NCBI GenBank assembly: GCA_965230415.1
Contig: CBDDKZ010000005.1
Span: forward strand, 2,418,001-2,482,000
Direction: 5' to 3'
DNA: 64,000 bases
Origin: CBDDKZ01 sp965230415
Lineage (GTDB): Bacteria; Bacteroidota; Bacteroidia; Cytophagales; JAAEPT01
Shown here: in pieces, positions 17,340-26,329 of the stretch
Layout: every line of letters begins with the position of its first letter
Position numbering within the stretch: position 1 is the first letter of the stretch
Notes under the pieces: model-generated
Databases searched by the model: none
Seen by the model: only the letters and a program-made list of their open reading frames with translations
What the model was told of the DNA's origin: nothing
Made by a program: the position numbers and the translations under genes

Positions 17340-17494
17340 AGAAAGATGATTTTTGGTGTAATGTTACTGCTGCAAATTAAAAATAAGGACGATTGATCAA
17401 AGAATATCTTAGAAATTTTACCTAACAAGTTATCTACATTTTTATGTGATTAACCTGCCTTAGTATTTTAAGTTGTAGGTAAATCGTTGATAAT

Positions 17495-18360
17495 CTACAT
17501 TTTGTATGATATTTTGTAGTAATCTTTGTTGCTGTCCGGAATCTGGACGACCGTATCAACTTTAAGAATATAATACGCATTATAAAAATTTCTTACCACA
17601 AATTCCTCTCCACCTTCCAGTTTTGAGCTTGTCCCGGCTACAAGAACCCCTTTATTAAAAGCGTCTTTCACATCGAATTTTCTTTCTACACTGTCGTAAC
17701 TAATTCCTGGTGTCCTTAATTCTGAACCAGGCATTGGGGCTATTTTTTGAAACCAGTTTTCACCAGTGGCGATGAGGGTATCAATGCCGATATCGTAAAT
17801 TTCAGCGACTAAAGTATCTGTTAAATCTTTCGTAAGCCCCAGATCCAGATCGAGCGCTCCTGTATCGGCAATGATAGTATCTCCGGAGTTATAAAGTACG
17901 GCCGAAAATAGCTCTGCAGCCTCAATCTCAAATTTAAGAAGCACACCAATAGTTTGATTGTTTTCATCGCTTATATTTATTTCCAGATCATCACAGTAAT
18001 TTCAGATTGCATGATGAAGTAGAATAGGTATTCCCCTGATTCAAATATGCCGGTAGCGTTTCCAATTACAGGAGTCAGTGAGGAGTCCAGAATACGATTA
18101 GCTAATTCCTCTGAATTGTTGATTTTGAATTGAATCGAACTTATGGGGTAGTTACCTTTATTTATACTGAAAGTGAAAGCCACTGTGTCTTCCGGCTCTC
18201 CTACTATAACACCATTTTCCATGTCTGCGGTAACTTCTATTCCAGGACCAAGAGGCGAGGCATCGTCTTTGTCTTGTGGCGTACAATTGTCTAGAAAGAT
18301 GAGTACGGAAAAGGCACAAAAAAGTAGCAGAATAGGTCTCAAAATGGTTTGATTACTCAT
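17495..18360 (-). pseudogene. frameshifted lipoprotein gene, paralogue of the downstream-numbered 18477-19322 gene
   Basis: Two minus-strand frames together reconstruct one lipoprotein. Frame A (18360-17977, 127 residues) has a lipoprotein signal (LIFLDNC) and ends abnormally in SEITVMIWK-stop. Frame B (open from about 18000, stop at 17495) continues as DDLEINISDENN and on to EGGEEFVVRN...VDTVVQI. Both halves align in order with the intact protein at 18477-19322 (for example GATSKLTGGEVFVVKN against GTSSKLEGGEEFVVRN). Adding one base near 17988-17997 (ACTGTGATGATC) would restore ...ITV-DDLEINI. It is either a recent inactivating deletion or a sequencing error; frame B has no further damage. 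Confidence 0.75.
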
Positions 18361-18418
18361 ACAGTAAAATTACAAAGAATCACCTAAATAAATGCATCTT
18401 TAGTTTAGCCAATTTATA

Positions 18419-18453
18419 AAAAAGAGGCTGACCTTTTCGGACAGCCTCTTTTT
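18419..18453 (-). terminator. intrinsic terminator after the 18477-19322 lipoprotein gene
   Basis: A perfect 12-bp stem, AAAAAGAGGCTG (18419-18430) with CAGCCTCTTTTT (18442-18453). It is symmetrical, so it can work on both strands. It lies 23 bases past the stop of the minus-strand lipoprotein gene and separates it from the frameshifted paralogue. Confidence 0.85.
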
Positions 18454-18476
18454 ATAGAATGGAATAATTTTGATAA

Positions 18477-19322
18477 TTATTGCTTGATATTAATTACATA
18501 TTGGTCGGCGTTGTCAGTTGTAGTTACAACTACATCGTCGATTTCTATTAAGAAGAACTCGCCACCTGAATTCTTTACAACAAAGACTTCACCACCAGTT
18601 AATTTACTTGTAGCTCCACTAATTGCAGTACCATTATTAAATGCTTCTTCAATCGCCTCTTTAGTGCTTACGCTTGCGTAAGTTACTGTTGTTGACTTTA
18701 GTTCTGCTCCATTGATTGCTGAAATCATTTGTTTCCAGTTTGTTGCATCTGGCTCTCCAGCGTCAATACCTTCATCCTTAAGTTCAGATCCTGCCTCGCT
18801 TGAACCCGTTCCAGTACCGCTATTTAAATCGATACCCCCCGTTCCAGCAGGACCGGCAGAGTTAAGTAATGCTCCATCAATCTCAGTAACGGCAGTACCT
18901 GCTTCTTTGACTTCCACCGTAAATTCGATGCTTGTACTTAAATCATCTTTGTCGAATGCACCGATTGTGTAGTTATAACTGCCTTCCGTAGTTGGTACCT
19001 CAATAACCACATCAATGATGTCATTAGAAGTAACTTCATACTCACTCTGTCCGGCAATGTCAGTACCATCCATCGTTAATTCACGGCCATCAATAATATT
19101 TCCGTTTTCACGTAGAGTAACATGAGTTAATTTTTTATCTCCCTGACGAACATCAACAGTTACAGTGATTTTAGATCCAGGTGTTACTGTAGTGTCAATT
19201 CCTGCGAAGTCACTGGTAATACTTGGTCCTACCGGTGCCGGATCATCTTCGGTACTACAGCTTGTGAAAAATACAGCCGAAGCAACAAATAATGTAAGTA
19301 ATAAAAACGATAACTTTTTCAT
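18477..19322 (-). CDS. surface lipoprotein of unknown function
   Basis: A 281-residue lipoprotein: signal peptide with lipobox FFTSCS, acylated Cys about residue 22, then an Asp/Pro-rich tether. An Ig-like beta domain follows at about 35-140. A Gly/Ser/Thr-rich central region (GTGGIDLNSGTGTGSSE) leads to a conserved C-terminal block GGEVFVVKN shared with the frameshifted neighbour. The frame runs 26 codons further upstream, but the signal peptide fixes the start at MKKLSF. The function is unknown; the export signal and beta-rich composition suggest a surface protein. Confidence 0.8.
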   Translation of the reverse strand: MKKLSFLLLTLFVASAVFFTSCSTEDDPAPVGPSITSDFAGIDTTVTPGSKITVTVDVRQGDKKLTHVTLRENGNIIDGRELTMDGTDIAGQSEYEVTSNDIIDVVIEVPTTEGSYNYTIGAFDKDDLSTSIEFTVEVKEAGTAVTEIDGALLNSAGPAGTGGIDLNSGTGTGSSEAGSELKDEGIDAGEPDATNWKQMISAINGAELKSTTVTYASVSTKEAIEEAFNNGTAISGATSKLTGGEVFVVKNSGGEFFLIEIDDVVVTTTDNADQYVINIKQ

Positions 19323-19605
19323 TTTGTGTTTAATTATAATTGTAATAAATAATTCAGTTCGAGAATATTTTAGTAGCAAAAATCGTTTATGATCTAACAA
19401 TAATACGTTTTTTTCTAATTCTTAACAAGCTTCTTGTACGAAGTACACTATTGTAAAGTTGCCACGTTTCTTAGATGAACGCAAATGAATTGTATCATAT
19501 TGTCCAGTGTTCAATTTATTATGTATTTATAAAGTTTTACTTTTAACAATTCAATTCGAAATTTGTTGAATAGCTGCATAAACATAGTTCTAATTAAAAT
19601 TAATC

Positions 19606-21834
19606 ATGTTAAAGATTAACAGTCAAAAAATAACACGCTTCTACGTCCTCATAGTCTTTATGATAAATTCATGTTTTTTGGGAGTAGCAAGCGATTCTAT
19701 AAGTAACACCATTGATTTGGCCGATATTTGGCTCAATTATAATTTCTATGGTAAACATGTGCAACAAATCAATTGGTTGAACGAAGGGGCTCATTTTACG
19801 AGCCTTTCAAAAGTGAAGGGAACACGAAGCAATGTCTTAATCAGAAGGGATCTTGCACTAGATCAAGTTACAGATACCTTGGTTCCTATTATTGATGATC
19901 CATTTACAAATCAGATAGATTCGCTGGTATTTGACAGTTATCAGTTTAATAAAGAGGAAACCAAACTGTTATTGTCTACAGGAAGGGAGATGCTATTTCG
20001 GCGCTCAAGTATAGCCAATTATGTGTTGTACGATTTAAAAGATCAATCGGCTAAAATATTATCGGCTAACGGAAAAGTTTCCAGCCCAACTTTTTCTCCT
20101 GATGGATCGAAAGTAGCATTTGTAAGGGCAAATAACCTCTATGTCGTGGATATTGCCAGCGGTGAAGAACGGAGAATTACCAATGATGGTAAAACTAATT
20201 TTATTATTAACGGATTGGCAGATTGGGTCTACGAAGAAGAGTTTTCATTTACAAAAGCATTTTTTTGGTCTCCGGATAGTAAACAAATTGCTTATTATCG
20301 TTTTGACGAATCCAAAGTTCCTATGTATGAAATGCAATTATGGGGCAATGGTTTATATCCTCAAAACAATTCATTTAAGTACCCCAAGGCAGGAGAAGAC
20401 AATGCCAATGTTCAGGTGAAAACGGTAAATCTGGAAACGGGAAAAGAAGATTTAGTGGTTGAAGTAAACGGTAAGACAGATTATGTCCCCAGGATTAAAT
20501 GGACAAAATCCAGGCACCTGTTATCATTTATTAAAATGAATCGACATCAGAATCTGCTGGAATTATATCACTATGACCTACTTTCAGGTAAAGATAGATT
20601 GGTGCTTAAAGAAGAGTCAGAGTCATATATTGATATTACAGATAACCTTACTTATTTCGATAATGGTAAGCATTTTCTGTTTACAAGTGAGAAGGACGGT
20701 TATAATCATATTTACATGTATAAGCTCAATGGTAAACTGGTACGCCAGTTAACAAAAGGAAATTGGGAAGTAAAGGAATTATTGGGATTAGATGAGGAGA
20801 AAAAGAAAATCTATTACAGTTCAAACGAGGGAAGTCCTTTCAATGTACTTGTTTATGAAGTGACCATCAAAACCGGTGTGAAAAGGCTTGTAAGTGCTTC
20901 AGATGGTTTTAATAAAATTCAATTCAGCAATAAATTTGATTATTATATTCAAAACACATCAAAATTCGATGAACCTAATGTTTATACTTTGCATTCAATA
21001 GATGGTAAGTTAATACGTACATTACAGGACAATGAGGAACTAACTAATCAACTGGATAGTATCTCACTGGGAGCTAATGAATTTTTTAGTTTCACCACCG
21101 GCGATCAGGTTGAATTGAATGGATGGATGATAAAACCACCAGGATTTGATGAAAGCAAGAAATACCCTGTTCTCATGTATGTTTATGGAGGTCCGGGTTA
21201 TCAAACTGTGCAGAACAATTGGAAAAGCTTGTATTACGCCTGGTTTCAACTATTAGCACAAAAAGGGTATATCGTGGTTTCCGTTGATGGAAGAGGTACG
21301 GGAGGTCGGGGAAGTGCGTTCAAAAAGTCTACTTATGGCAAGCTCGGTGAACTGGAAACAAAAGATCAAATAGCCGCCGCCGAGTTTCTGGCTCAACAAA
21401 CTTACGTTGACGCTCAAAGAATTGGAATATTTGGTTGGAGTTTTGGTGGCTACCTGTCGTCTTTGTGTATCACCAAAGGGGCTCATATTTTTAAGTCGGC
21501 CATCGCCGTGGCACCAGTAACTAATTGGCGTTTTTACGATACCATTTATACGGAAAGATACCTGAAAACCCCGCAGGAGAATGCCAAGGGGTATGACGAA
21601 AACTCTCCGGTAAATTTTGCCAATTTGCTCAAAGGTAATTTCTTGCTTGTACATGGTACAGGTGACGATAATGTACATGTGCAAAACAGTTTTTTGCTCC
21701 AGAATGCCTTGATTAAAGCCGGAAAGCAATTTGATTCGTTTTATTACCCTGATAAAAATCATGGTATTTATGGCGGAAATACGCGTTTTCATTTGTTTAC
21801 TTTGATGACCAACTTTATCCTGGAGAAACTGTAA
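19606..21834 (+). CDS. S9B dipeptidyl peptidase IV family protein
   Basis: A 742-residue exported serine peptidase releasing N-terminal X-Pro (or X-Ala) dipeptides. It has an N-terminal signal segment and a beta-propeller domain (DPPIV_N) containing the double-Glu motif VYEEEF that binds the substrate amino terminus. The alpha/beta hydrolase domain has nucleophile Ser612 in GWSFGGY, Asp687 in GTGDDNV and His719 in KNHG. The catalytic triad is complete. It sits 10 bases upstream of the 3-hydroxyanthranilate dioxygenase gene and is probably the first gene of that transcript. Confidence 0.93.
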   Translation: MLKINSQKITRFYVLIVFMINSCFLGVASDSISNTIDLADIWLNYNFYGKHVQQINWLNEGAHFTSLSKVKGTRSNVLIRRDLALDQVTDTLVPIIDDPFTNQIDSLVFDSYQFNKEETKLLLSTGREMLFRRSSIANYVLYDLKDQSAKILSANGKVSSPTFSPDGSKVAFVRANNLYVVDIASGEERRITNDGKTNFIINGLADWVYEEEFSFTKAFFWSPDSKQIAYYRFDESKVPMYEMQLWGNGLYPQNNSFKYPKAGEDNANVQVKTVNLETGKEDLVVEVNGKTDYVPRIKWTKSRHLLSFIKMNRHQNLLELYHYDLLSGKDRLVLKEESESYIDITDNLTYFDNGKHFLFTSEKDGYNHIYMYKLNGKLVRQLTKGNWEVKELLGLDEEKKKIYYSSNEGSPFNVLVYEVTIKTGVKRLVSASDGFNKIQFSNKFDYYIQNTSKFDEPNVYTLHSIDGKLIRTLQDNEELTNQLDSISLGANEFFSFTTGDQVELNGWMIKPPGFDESKKYPVLMYVYGGPGYQTVQNNWKSLYYAWFQLLAQKGYIVVSVDGRGTGGRGSAFKKSTYGKLGELETKDQIAAAEFLAQQTYVDAQRIGIFGWSFGGYLSSLCITKGAHIFKSAIAVAPVTNWRFYDTIYTERYLKTPQENAKGYDENSPVNFANLLKGNFLLVHGTGDDNVHVQNSFLLQNALIKAGKQFDSFYYPDKNHGIYGGNTRFHLFTLMTNFILEKL

Positions 21835-21844
21835 ATGACAAAAT

Positions 21845-22363
21845 ATGATTAAGAAACCTATAAATTTTCGTAAGTGGATTGATGATAATCGCCATTTGTT
21901 GAAACCTCCTGTTGGGAATCAACAGGTATATTTACAGAATGATGATTTTATAGTTATGGTTGTTGGTGGCCCTAATAAAAGAAAAGACTATCATTATAAC
22001 GAGGGGGAAGAACTGTTTTATCAGGTGGAAGGAGGTATTGTCTTGAAAATAATCGAAGATGGCAAACCGGTCGATATTCCGATCAATGAAGGAGAAATGT
22101 TCTTGTTGCCTCCAAAAGTACCGCACTCTCCACAACGACCTGCGAATACTGTCGGTCTCGTCATAGAGCGGTATAGAAATGAGCACGAAAAAGACGGGTT
22201 TCAGTGGTATTGCGAAAATTGTAATCATAAACTATACGAAGAGTATTTCGAATTAACAGATATTGTAAAACAACTTCCTGTAGTAATGGAGAAATATTAT
22301 AATTCTAAAGCATTAAGGACATGTGATAATTGTGGGCATGTTATGGACGATCCGAGGAATTGA
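21845..22363 (+). CDS. 3-hydroxyanthranilate 3,4-dioxygenase
   Basis: Ring-opens 3-hydroxyanthranilate to 2-amino-3-carboxymuconate semialdehyde, the precursor of quinolinate and NAD. The 172-residue cupin has the Fe ligand region DYHYNEGEELFYQVEG and PPKVPHSPQRP. It also has the bacterial-type rubredoxin-like second metal site with two CxxC pairs (YCENC and TCDNC). Its stop overlaps the kynU start (TGATG). The gene names haaO and nbaC are both in use for this enzyme. Confidence 0.95.
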   Translation: MIKKPINFRKWIDDNRHLLKPPVGNQQVYLQNDDFIVMVVGGPNKRKDYHYNEGEELFYQVEGGIVLKIIEDGKPVDIPINEGEMFLLPPKVPHSPQRPANTVGLVIERYRNEHEKDGFQWYCENCNHKLYEEYFELTDIVKQLPVVMEKYYNSKALRTCDNCGHVMDDPRN

Positions 22364-23616
22364 TGGAGCTGGAAAAAGCAAATAGGTATGATCAGGAAGA
22401 TGCGTTAAGCGACTTGAGGCAAGCGTTTTTTATCCCAAAAGTTGATGAGGAAGAGTTGGTGTACCTCAGCGGTAATTCCTTAGGGCTCCAGTGTAGAAGT
22501 ACAAGTGAATTTGTTCAGGCTGAACTCGATGCATGGGCTAAGTACGGAGTAGAAGGGCATTTTACTGGGGCAAAACCCTGGGTTAGCTATCATGAACAAT
22601 TCTCAGTGCCACTGTCGCGCTTGACCGGCGCAAAACCAGTAGAGGTTGTTGCCATGAATAGTTTGACAGTGAACCTGCATCTGGCTTTAAGCTCCTTTTA
22701 CAAACCAAAAGGTAAAAAATCAAAAATCTTGATTGAAAGAAGTGCTTTTGGCTCTGACATTTATGCAGTGAAATCACAGATAAAATGGCACGGGCTCAAT
22801 CCGGAAGAAGAATTACTGTTTTTGGAGGAGGACAGTCAGCAACTGCTAAGTACGGTTCACATTTGTGATGTCATTGCACGGTCCAAAGAAGAAATAGCAT
22901 TAGTACTTTTAGGAGGAGTAAATTACCTAAGTGGGCAGTGTTATGAAATGGAAGAAATTGCTCGCTGTGCACACGAAAACGACTGTTTTTTTGGAGTAGA
23001 CCTGGCTCATGCGATTGGTAATGTGCATGTTCCTCTTTCTTTAAATAAATGGGGGGTGGATTTTGCTGTTTGGTGTAGTTATAAATACCTGAATTCGGGA
23101 CCCGGTGGCGTAGGAGGGCTGTATATACACGAAAATCATCATGGGCAAGACCTTACACGCTTAGAAGGATGGTGGGGGACTCAACCGAAAAATCGTTTCA
23201 AAATGGGACCAGACTTTGATCCTATTCCCACTGTCGAAGCCTGGCAACTAAGCAATGCACCTGTTTTATCAATGGCTGCTCTTGCGGCTTCTCTGGCCCT
23301 ATTTGACAGTGTTGACCTCGAAGCTTTGCGCGCCAAGAGTATTCGTTTGACTACGATGCTCTTTGAAGGATTAAGCAACAATCCGAAAATTAAGATTATA
23401 ACGCCACAGGATTTTGGACAGCGAGGAGCGCAATTATCTTTATTTATTCCGGGTACCGATGAATCTCTGATTCGGGAATTAAGAAACAGAGGTGTAGTGG
23501 CCGACTGGCGGAGCTTTAGTAGCGGTGGTATTTTGAGAATGGCCCCTGTGCCTCTTTATAATTCCTTTAGCGATGTAAAATATGCTGTGGAGTGTTTAAA
23601 TGATCTGGTAAAATGA
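22363..23616 (+). CDS. kynU: kynureninase
   Basis: PLP enzyme cleaving kynurenine or 3-hydroxykynurenine to anthranilate or 3-hydroxyanthranilate plus alanine. The 417-residue product has LSGNSLG near the N-terminus and the PLP-binding Lys241 in CSYKYLNSGPGG. The start is taken at 22363, where ATG overlaps the upstream stop as TGATG; the longer frame from 22330 adds 11 non-conserved residues. It overlaps kmo by 4 bases (ATGA), so three consecutive genes are translationally coupled. Confidence 0.95.
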   Translation: MELEKANRYDQEDALSDLRQAFFIPKVDEEELVYLSGNSLGLQCRSTSEFVQAELDAWAKYGVEGHFTGAKPWVSYHEQFSVPLSRLTGAKPVEVVAMNSLTVNLHLALSSFYKPKGKKSKILIERSAFGSDIYAVKSQIKWHGLNPEEELLFLEEDSQQLLSTVHICDVIARSKEEIALVLLGGVNYLSGQCYEMEEIARCAHENDCFFGVDLAHAIGNVHVPLSLNKWGVDFAVWCSYKYLNSGPGGVGGLYIHENHHGQDLTRLEGWWGTQPKNRFKMGPDFDPIPTVEAWQLSNAPVLSMAALAASLALFDSVDLEALRAKSIRLTTMLFEGLSNNPKIKIITPQDFGQRGAQLSLFIPGTDESLIRELRNRGVVADWRSFSSGGILRMAPVPLYNSFSDVKYAVECLNDLVK

Positions 23617-24911
23617 AGCATGTTGGGATTATTGGCGCCGGACTCGTAGGAAGTTTATTGGCGAATTTGTTGAGTAAAAAAGGATTTCGTGTCACCCTTT
23701 TCGAGAAACGTTACAATCCACTGAAAACACAGGTTTATGCGGGTCGCTCTATAAATCTGGCATTGAGTGAACGCGGATTGAAGGCATTACGTTTGCTAGG
23801 GCTTGACCAGGAGCTCCTGAAACTGGCCATTCCAATGAAGGCGCGCGTAATTCATAGCCCTTCCGGTGAAATAAGCCTGCACCCTTATCATCCTGATGCA
23901 AAGGCTATCTATTCCATTTCGCGTGGTGAACTCAATTTGTACTTATTAAAAAAGCTCAATCAGCAAGTTGCGTTAAAATTTAACCATGACCTTACTACCT
24001 GGGACTTTCAATCGGCGACCTTTAGTACTCCGCAGGGTATGTGCAGCTACGAACTCGATTACCTGATTGGTTGCGACGGTGGTTTTTCGGCGGTGCGCGA
24101 TTTTATAGAAAAAGATAATTTTGACCGTCGTCCACTTACACATAGTTATAAAGAGCTTGCCATTCCTCAGGATGCTTCGGGTAATTTGGTTTTTCCTAAT
24201 GAAGGTCTGCATATCTGGCCGCGCAAAAGCTTTATGTTTATTGCACTTCCAAATTTAGATAATACATTTACAGGAACACTTTTTTTAGCCAAAGAGGGAG
24301 CGCCTTCATTTAACTCCTTCAATGAATACGAAAAATTTGATACCTTTTTTAAAAAGGAGTTCCCTGATGCCTATAAGGTGATACCTGAGTTGGAAATGGA
24401 GTATTCCGCAAATCCTGTGTCGAGTTTGTCCACTACCATTACAAAAAAGTGGTCCAAAGGTAATACGATGGTGATAGGAGATGCGGCTCATGCAATTGTG
24501 CCTTTTTATGGCCAGGGGATGAACGCAGGTTTTGAAGATTGTTATATTTTAGATCAGATGCTGGATAAATCAAACGGTCAGTTAACGCTTGTATTTGAAG
24601 AATTTGCTGCAAAGCGAAAGAAAGATGGCGTAGCTATTGCTGAAATGGCACTTGCGAATTTTATTGAAATGCGCGACCTGATAACTGATCCTGCCTTTTT
24701 GCTGAAAAGAACTATAGACAATTACCTTTATGCGCATCATCCCGACAAATGGATGTCTCAATATGCGATGGTAACGTTTGAAGATGTAAGCTACAGCTAT
24801 GCCTGGCAAAAGGGTAAAGAACAGGATGATTTATTAAATAATATTATAGCAAACTATGGCGAAGGCTGGCGTAATAACCTACAAGACATACGCACATATT
24901 TAGCGCTATGA
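23613..24911 (+). CDS. kmo: kynurenine 3-monooxygenase
   Basis: FAD-dependent hydroxylation of kynurenine to 3-hydroxykynurenine. The 432-residue product has the N-terminal dinucleotide motif IGAGLVGSLLA (7-17), the GRSINLALSERG block characteristic of KMO, and the second FAD motif VIGDAAHAIVPFYGQG. With kynU and the dioxygenase it gives kynurenine to aminocarboxymuconate semialdehyde. The first step, tryptophan 2,3-dioxygenase, and kynurenine formamidase are not in this window. It converges on the XRE regulator gene with a 15-base gap. Confidence 0.95.
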   Translation: MKHVGIIGAGLVGSLLANLLSKKGFRVTLFEKRYNPLKTQVYAGRSINLALSERGLKALRLLGLDQELLKLAIPMKARVIHSPSGEISLHPYHPDAKAIYSISRGELNLYLLKKLNQQVALKFNHDLTTWDFQSATFSTPQGMCSYELDYLIGCDGGFSAVRDFIEKDNFDRRPLTHSYKELAIPQDASGNLVFPNEGLHIWPRKSFMFIALPNLDNTFTGTLFLAKEGAPSFNSFNEYEKFDTFFKKEFPDAYKVIPELEMEYSANPVSSLSTTITKKWSKGNTMVIGDAAHAIVPFYGQGMNAGFEDCYILDQMLDKSNGQLTLVFEEFAAKRKKDGVAIAEMALANFIEMRDLITDPAFLLKRTIDNYLYAHHPDKWMSQYAMVTFEDVSYSYAWQKGKEQDDLLNNIIANYGEGWRNNLQDIRTYLAL

Positions 24912-24926
24912 GTGAATTTATTTCAA

Positions 24927-25703
24927 CTATTTTTTCTTTTTGAGCAGGCTTCTTAGTGCCTCCATTTCCTCTTCCAGTTTGTCAAGCCGCTGCTCCATTA
25001 AAGAGGCGGGTTCCAATTGTTTGGTGAAACGCCCTACCACAAGCCAGCATTCTTTAATTTCGGAATCATCGAATTTGAGCGTCTGAAAGTTATTATTGTC
25101 GGCCTGCCACTCAATGCTTTTTCCTTTGATACTGGCGCGACGGCATAATAGCTGCTTCTCTGTTATAAGGATATAAGACTGGTGGTTCTTAATCTTTTTG
25201 TAAGTGGTTTGCTCACCTATCAGGGTGTCGCCCTCCTGAATCCCGGCGTTTCCACTTGTCATGGCGGGGTCTATTATTTCAAAAGCACGGTGTTGTGGTG
25301 CGTGAAATGCTGACATGACAAGCCGAGGCTGTACTGCCATAAAGTCTTTGTTCTGAAAATGTGTCAGGTATTCAATGACTTTGGCATTTTTGATATGGGC
25401 AATGCCTTCCTTAATCGTCTTTTTCGGTGTACTGGTCAATTGCTTCTTTCCGGCCTGATCGATCTCTTTGAAAAGGTCGAAATGGTACAATTCATTGATA
25501 GTTAAGTCTTTGGTTAATAGCGTGTCAACCGATATGCCAAAATAATTGGCAATTTGAATAATAGTGTCAACTTTGGGCTCGGCTCTTTCTTCTTCATAAG
25601 CACCCACACTGGTTCGGGATAGCTTAAATAGCTCTGAAAAAGCAGCTTGAGACAGTTTTTTAACTGTTCTGATCTTTTTTATATTTTTACCTATCAAAGA
25701 CAT
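24927..25703 (-). CDS. XRE-family repressor with S24-like C-terminal domain and coiled-coil tail
   Basis: A 258-residue regulator. The N-terminal helix-turn-helix is at about 5-62 (LSQAAFSELFKLSRTSVGAYE). Residues about 125-215 resemble the S24/LexA repressor C-terminal fold (AFEIIDPAMTSG...EGDTLI), but the position of the catalytic Ser (SM motif) is Ala, so self-cleavage is unlikely. A Glu/Lys/Leu coiled coil closes the protein (LDKLEEEMEALRSLL), which may drive oligomerisation. It is divergent from the YbjN-PspA-flotillin-ATPase operon. CCAA-N5-TTGG dyads between the two genes are candidate operators, so it is the likely local regulator. Confidence 0.85.
   Translation of the reverse strand: MSLIGKNIKKIRTVKKLSQAAFSELFKLSRTSVGAYEEERAEPKVDTIIQIANYFGISVDTLLTKDLTINELYHFDLFKEIDQAGKKQLTSTPKKTIKEGIAHIKNAKVIEYLTHFQNKDFMAVQPRLVMSAFHAPQHRAFEIIDPAMTSGNAGIQEGDTLIGEQTTYKKIKNHQSYILITEKQLLCRRASIKGKSIEWQADNNNFQTLKFDDSEIKECWLVVGRFTKQLEPASLMEQRLDKLEEEMEALRSLLKKKK
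25536..25550. promoter_or_regulatory. third CCAA-N5-TTGG dyad, inside the regulator coding region
   Basis: GCCAAAATAATTGGC is identical over 15 bases to the intergenic copy at 25824. It lies in the codons for IANYFGIS of the XRE regulator itself. Because those residues are common in this family, it may be coincidence, but it would also suit a distal or roadblock operator. Confidence 0.3.
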
Positions 25704-25718
25704 TTTTCGGAAATAATT

Positions 25719-25732
25719 GCCAATAATTTTGG
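25719..25732. promoter_or_regulatory. CCAA-N5-TTGG dyad next to the XRE regulator start
   Basis: GCCAATAATTTTGG contains the dyad CCAA-TAATT-TTGG. It lies 16 bases upstream of the regulator ATG (minus strand), a position suited to autoregulation. Confidence 0.5.
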
Positions 25733-25823
25733 AGTTTCTAATATTTTTGGTATAATTGTTGTATGGTATTTAAGTAAAGACAGCAATTATGAAGTATCAA
25801 ACATACAATAGTCAACCTCCATA

Positions 25824-25838
25824 GCCAAAATAATTGGC
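25824..25838. promoter_or_regulatory. CCAA-N5-TTGG dyad upstream of the YbjN-PspA operon
   Basis: GCCAAAATAATTGGC has the dyad GCCAA-AATAA-TTGGC. It lies 88 bases before the first operon start codon and about 105 bases from the other intergenic copy, a spacing close to ten helical turns. It is a candidate operator of the XRE protein. Confidence 0.5.
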
Positions 25839-25925
25839 GATAAGTATATGAAAAGTATTCGATTTAATTAAATTTACTACGAATCTTTTAAGGAGTTTTT
25901 CGACTACAATAAACAACAAAATAAA

Positions 25926-26318
25926 ATGAACGAACAATTCATCAAAGTTAGAGACTACGTCCTGGAACTGGGATATAACATTGCATCAGAGAGTGAAGAA
26001 GACGGTATCATCATCGTAGAAAACGAAGAAGCCGGTATTATTAATTTAGTATTATTGGTAGCAGATCCAATCCTACTTTTTGAGCAGTATTTGTTTGATG
26101 TACCGGCAGAATCAGCCAGCATATACAAAAGCCTTTTACAAAAGAACAGAGATATCATTCACGGAGCTTTCGTGTTGGATGAAACGGGCAATAGAGTGAT
26201 TTTCAGAGATGCATTGCAACTTGAAAATTTAGACCTCAACGAAGTAGAAGGGTCATTCAACTCACTTAAATTATTGCTTGGTGAGTATAGTGAAGAATTA
26301 ATTGAGTTTTCAAAATAA
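25926..26318 (+). CDS. YbjN-domain protein, first gene of the PspA-flotillin-ATPase operon
   Basis: A 130-residue acidic protein with the YbjN/Tir-chaperone-like alpha/beta fold: MNEQFIKVRDYVLELG helix, strand pairs GIIIVENEEAGIINLVLLV, then a long helix and HGAFVLDE. YbjN proteins are related to type III secretion chaperones and often lie beside stress or membrane genes. It precedes pspA by 11 bases. No membrane segment is present, so it may bind a partner from the same operon; that is inference. Confidence 0.75.
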   Translation: MNEQFIKVRDYVLELGYNIASESEEDGIIIVENEEAGIINLVLLVADPILLFEQYLFDVPAESASIYKSLLQKNRDIIHGAFVLDETGNRVIFRDALQLENLDLNEVEGSFNSLKLLLGEYSEELIEFSK

Positions 26319-26329
26319 AAGTATTAAAC

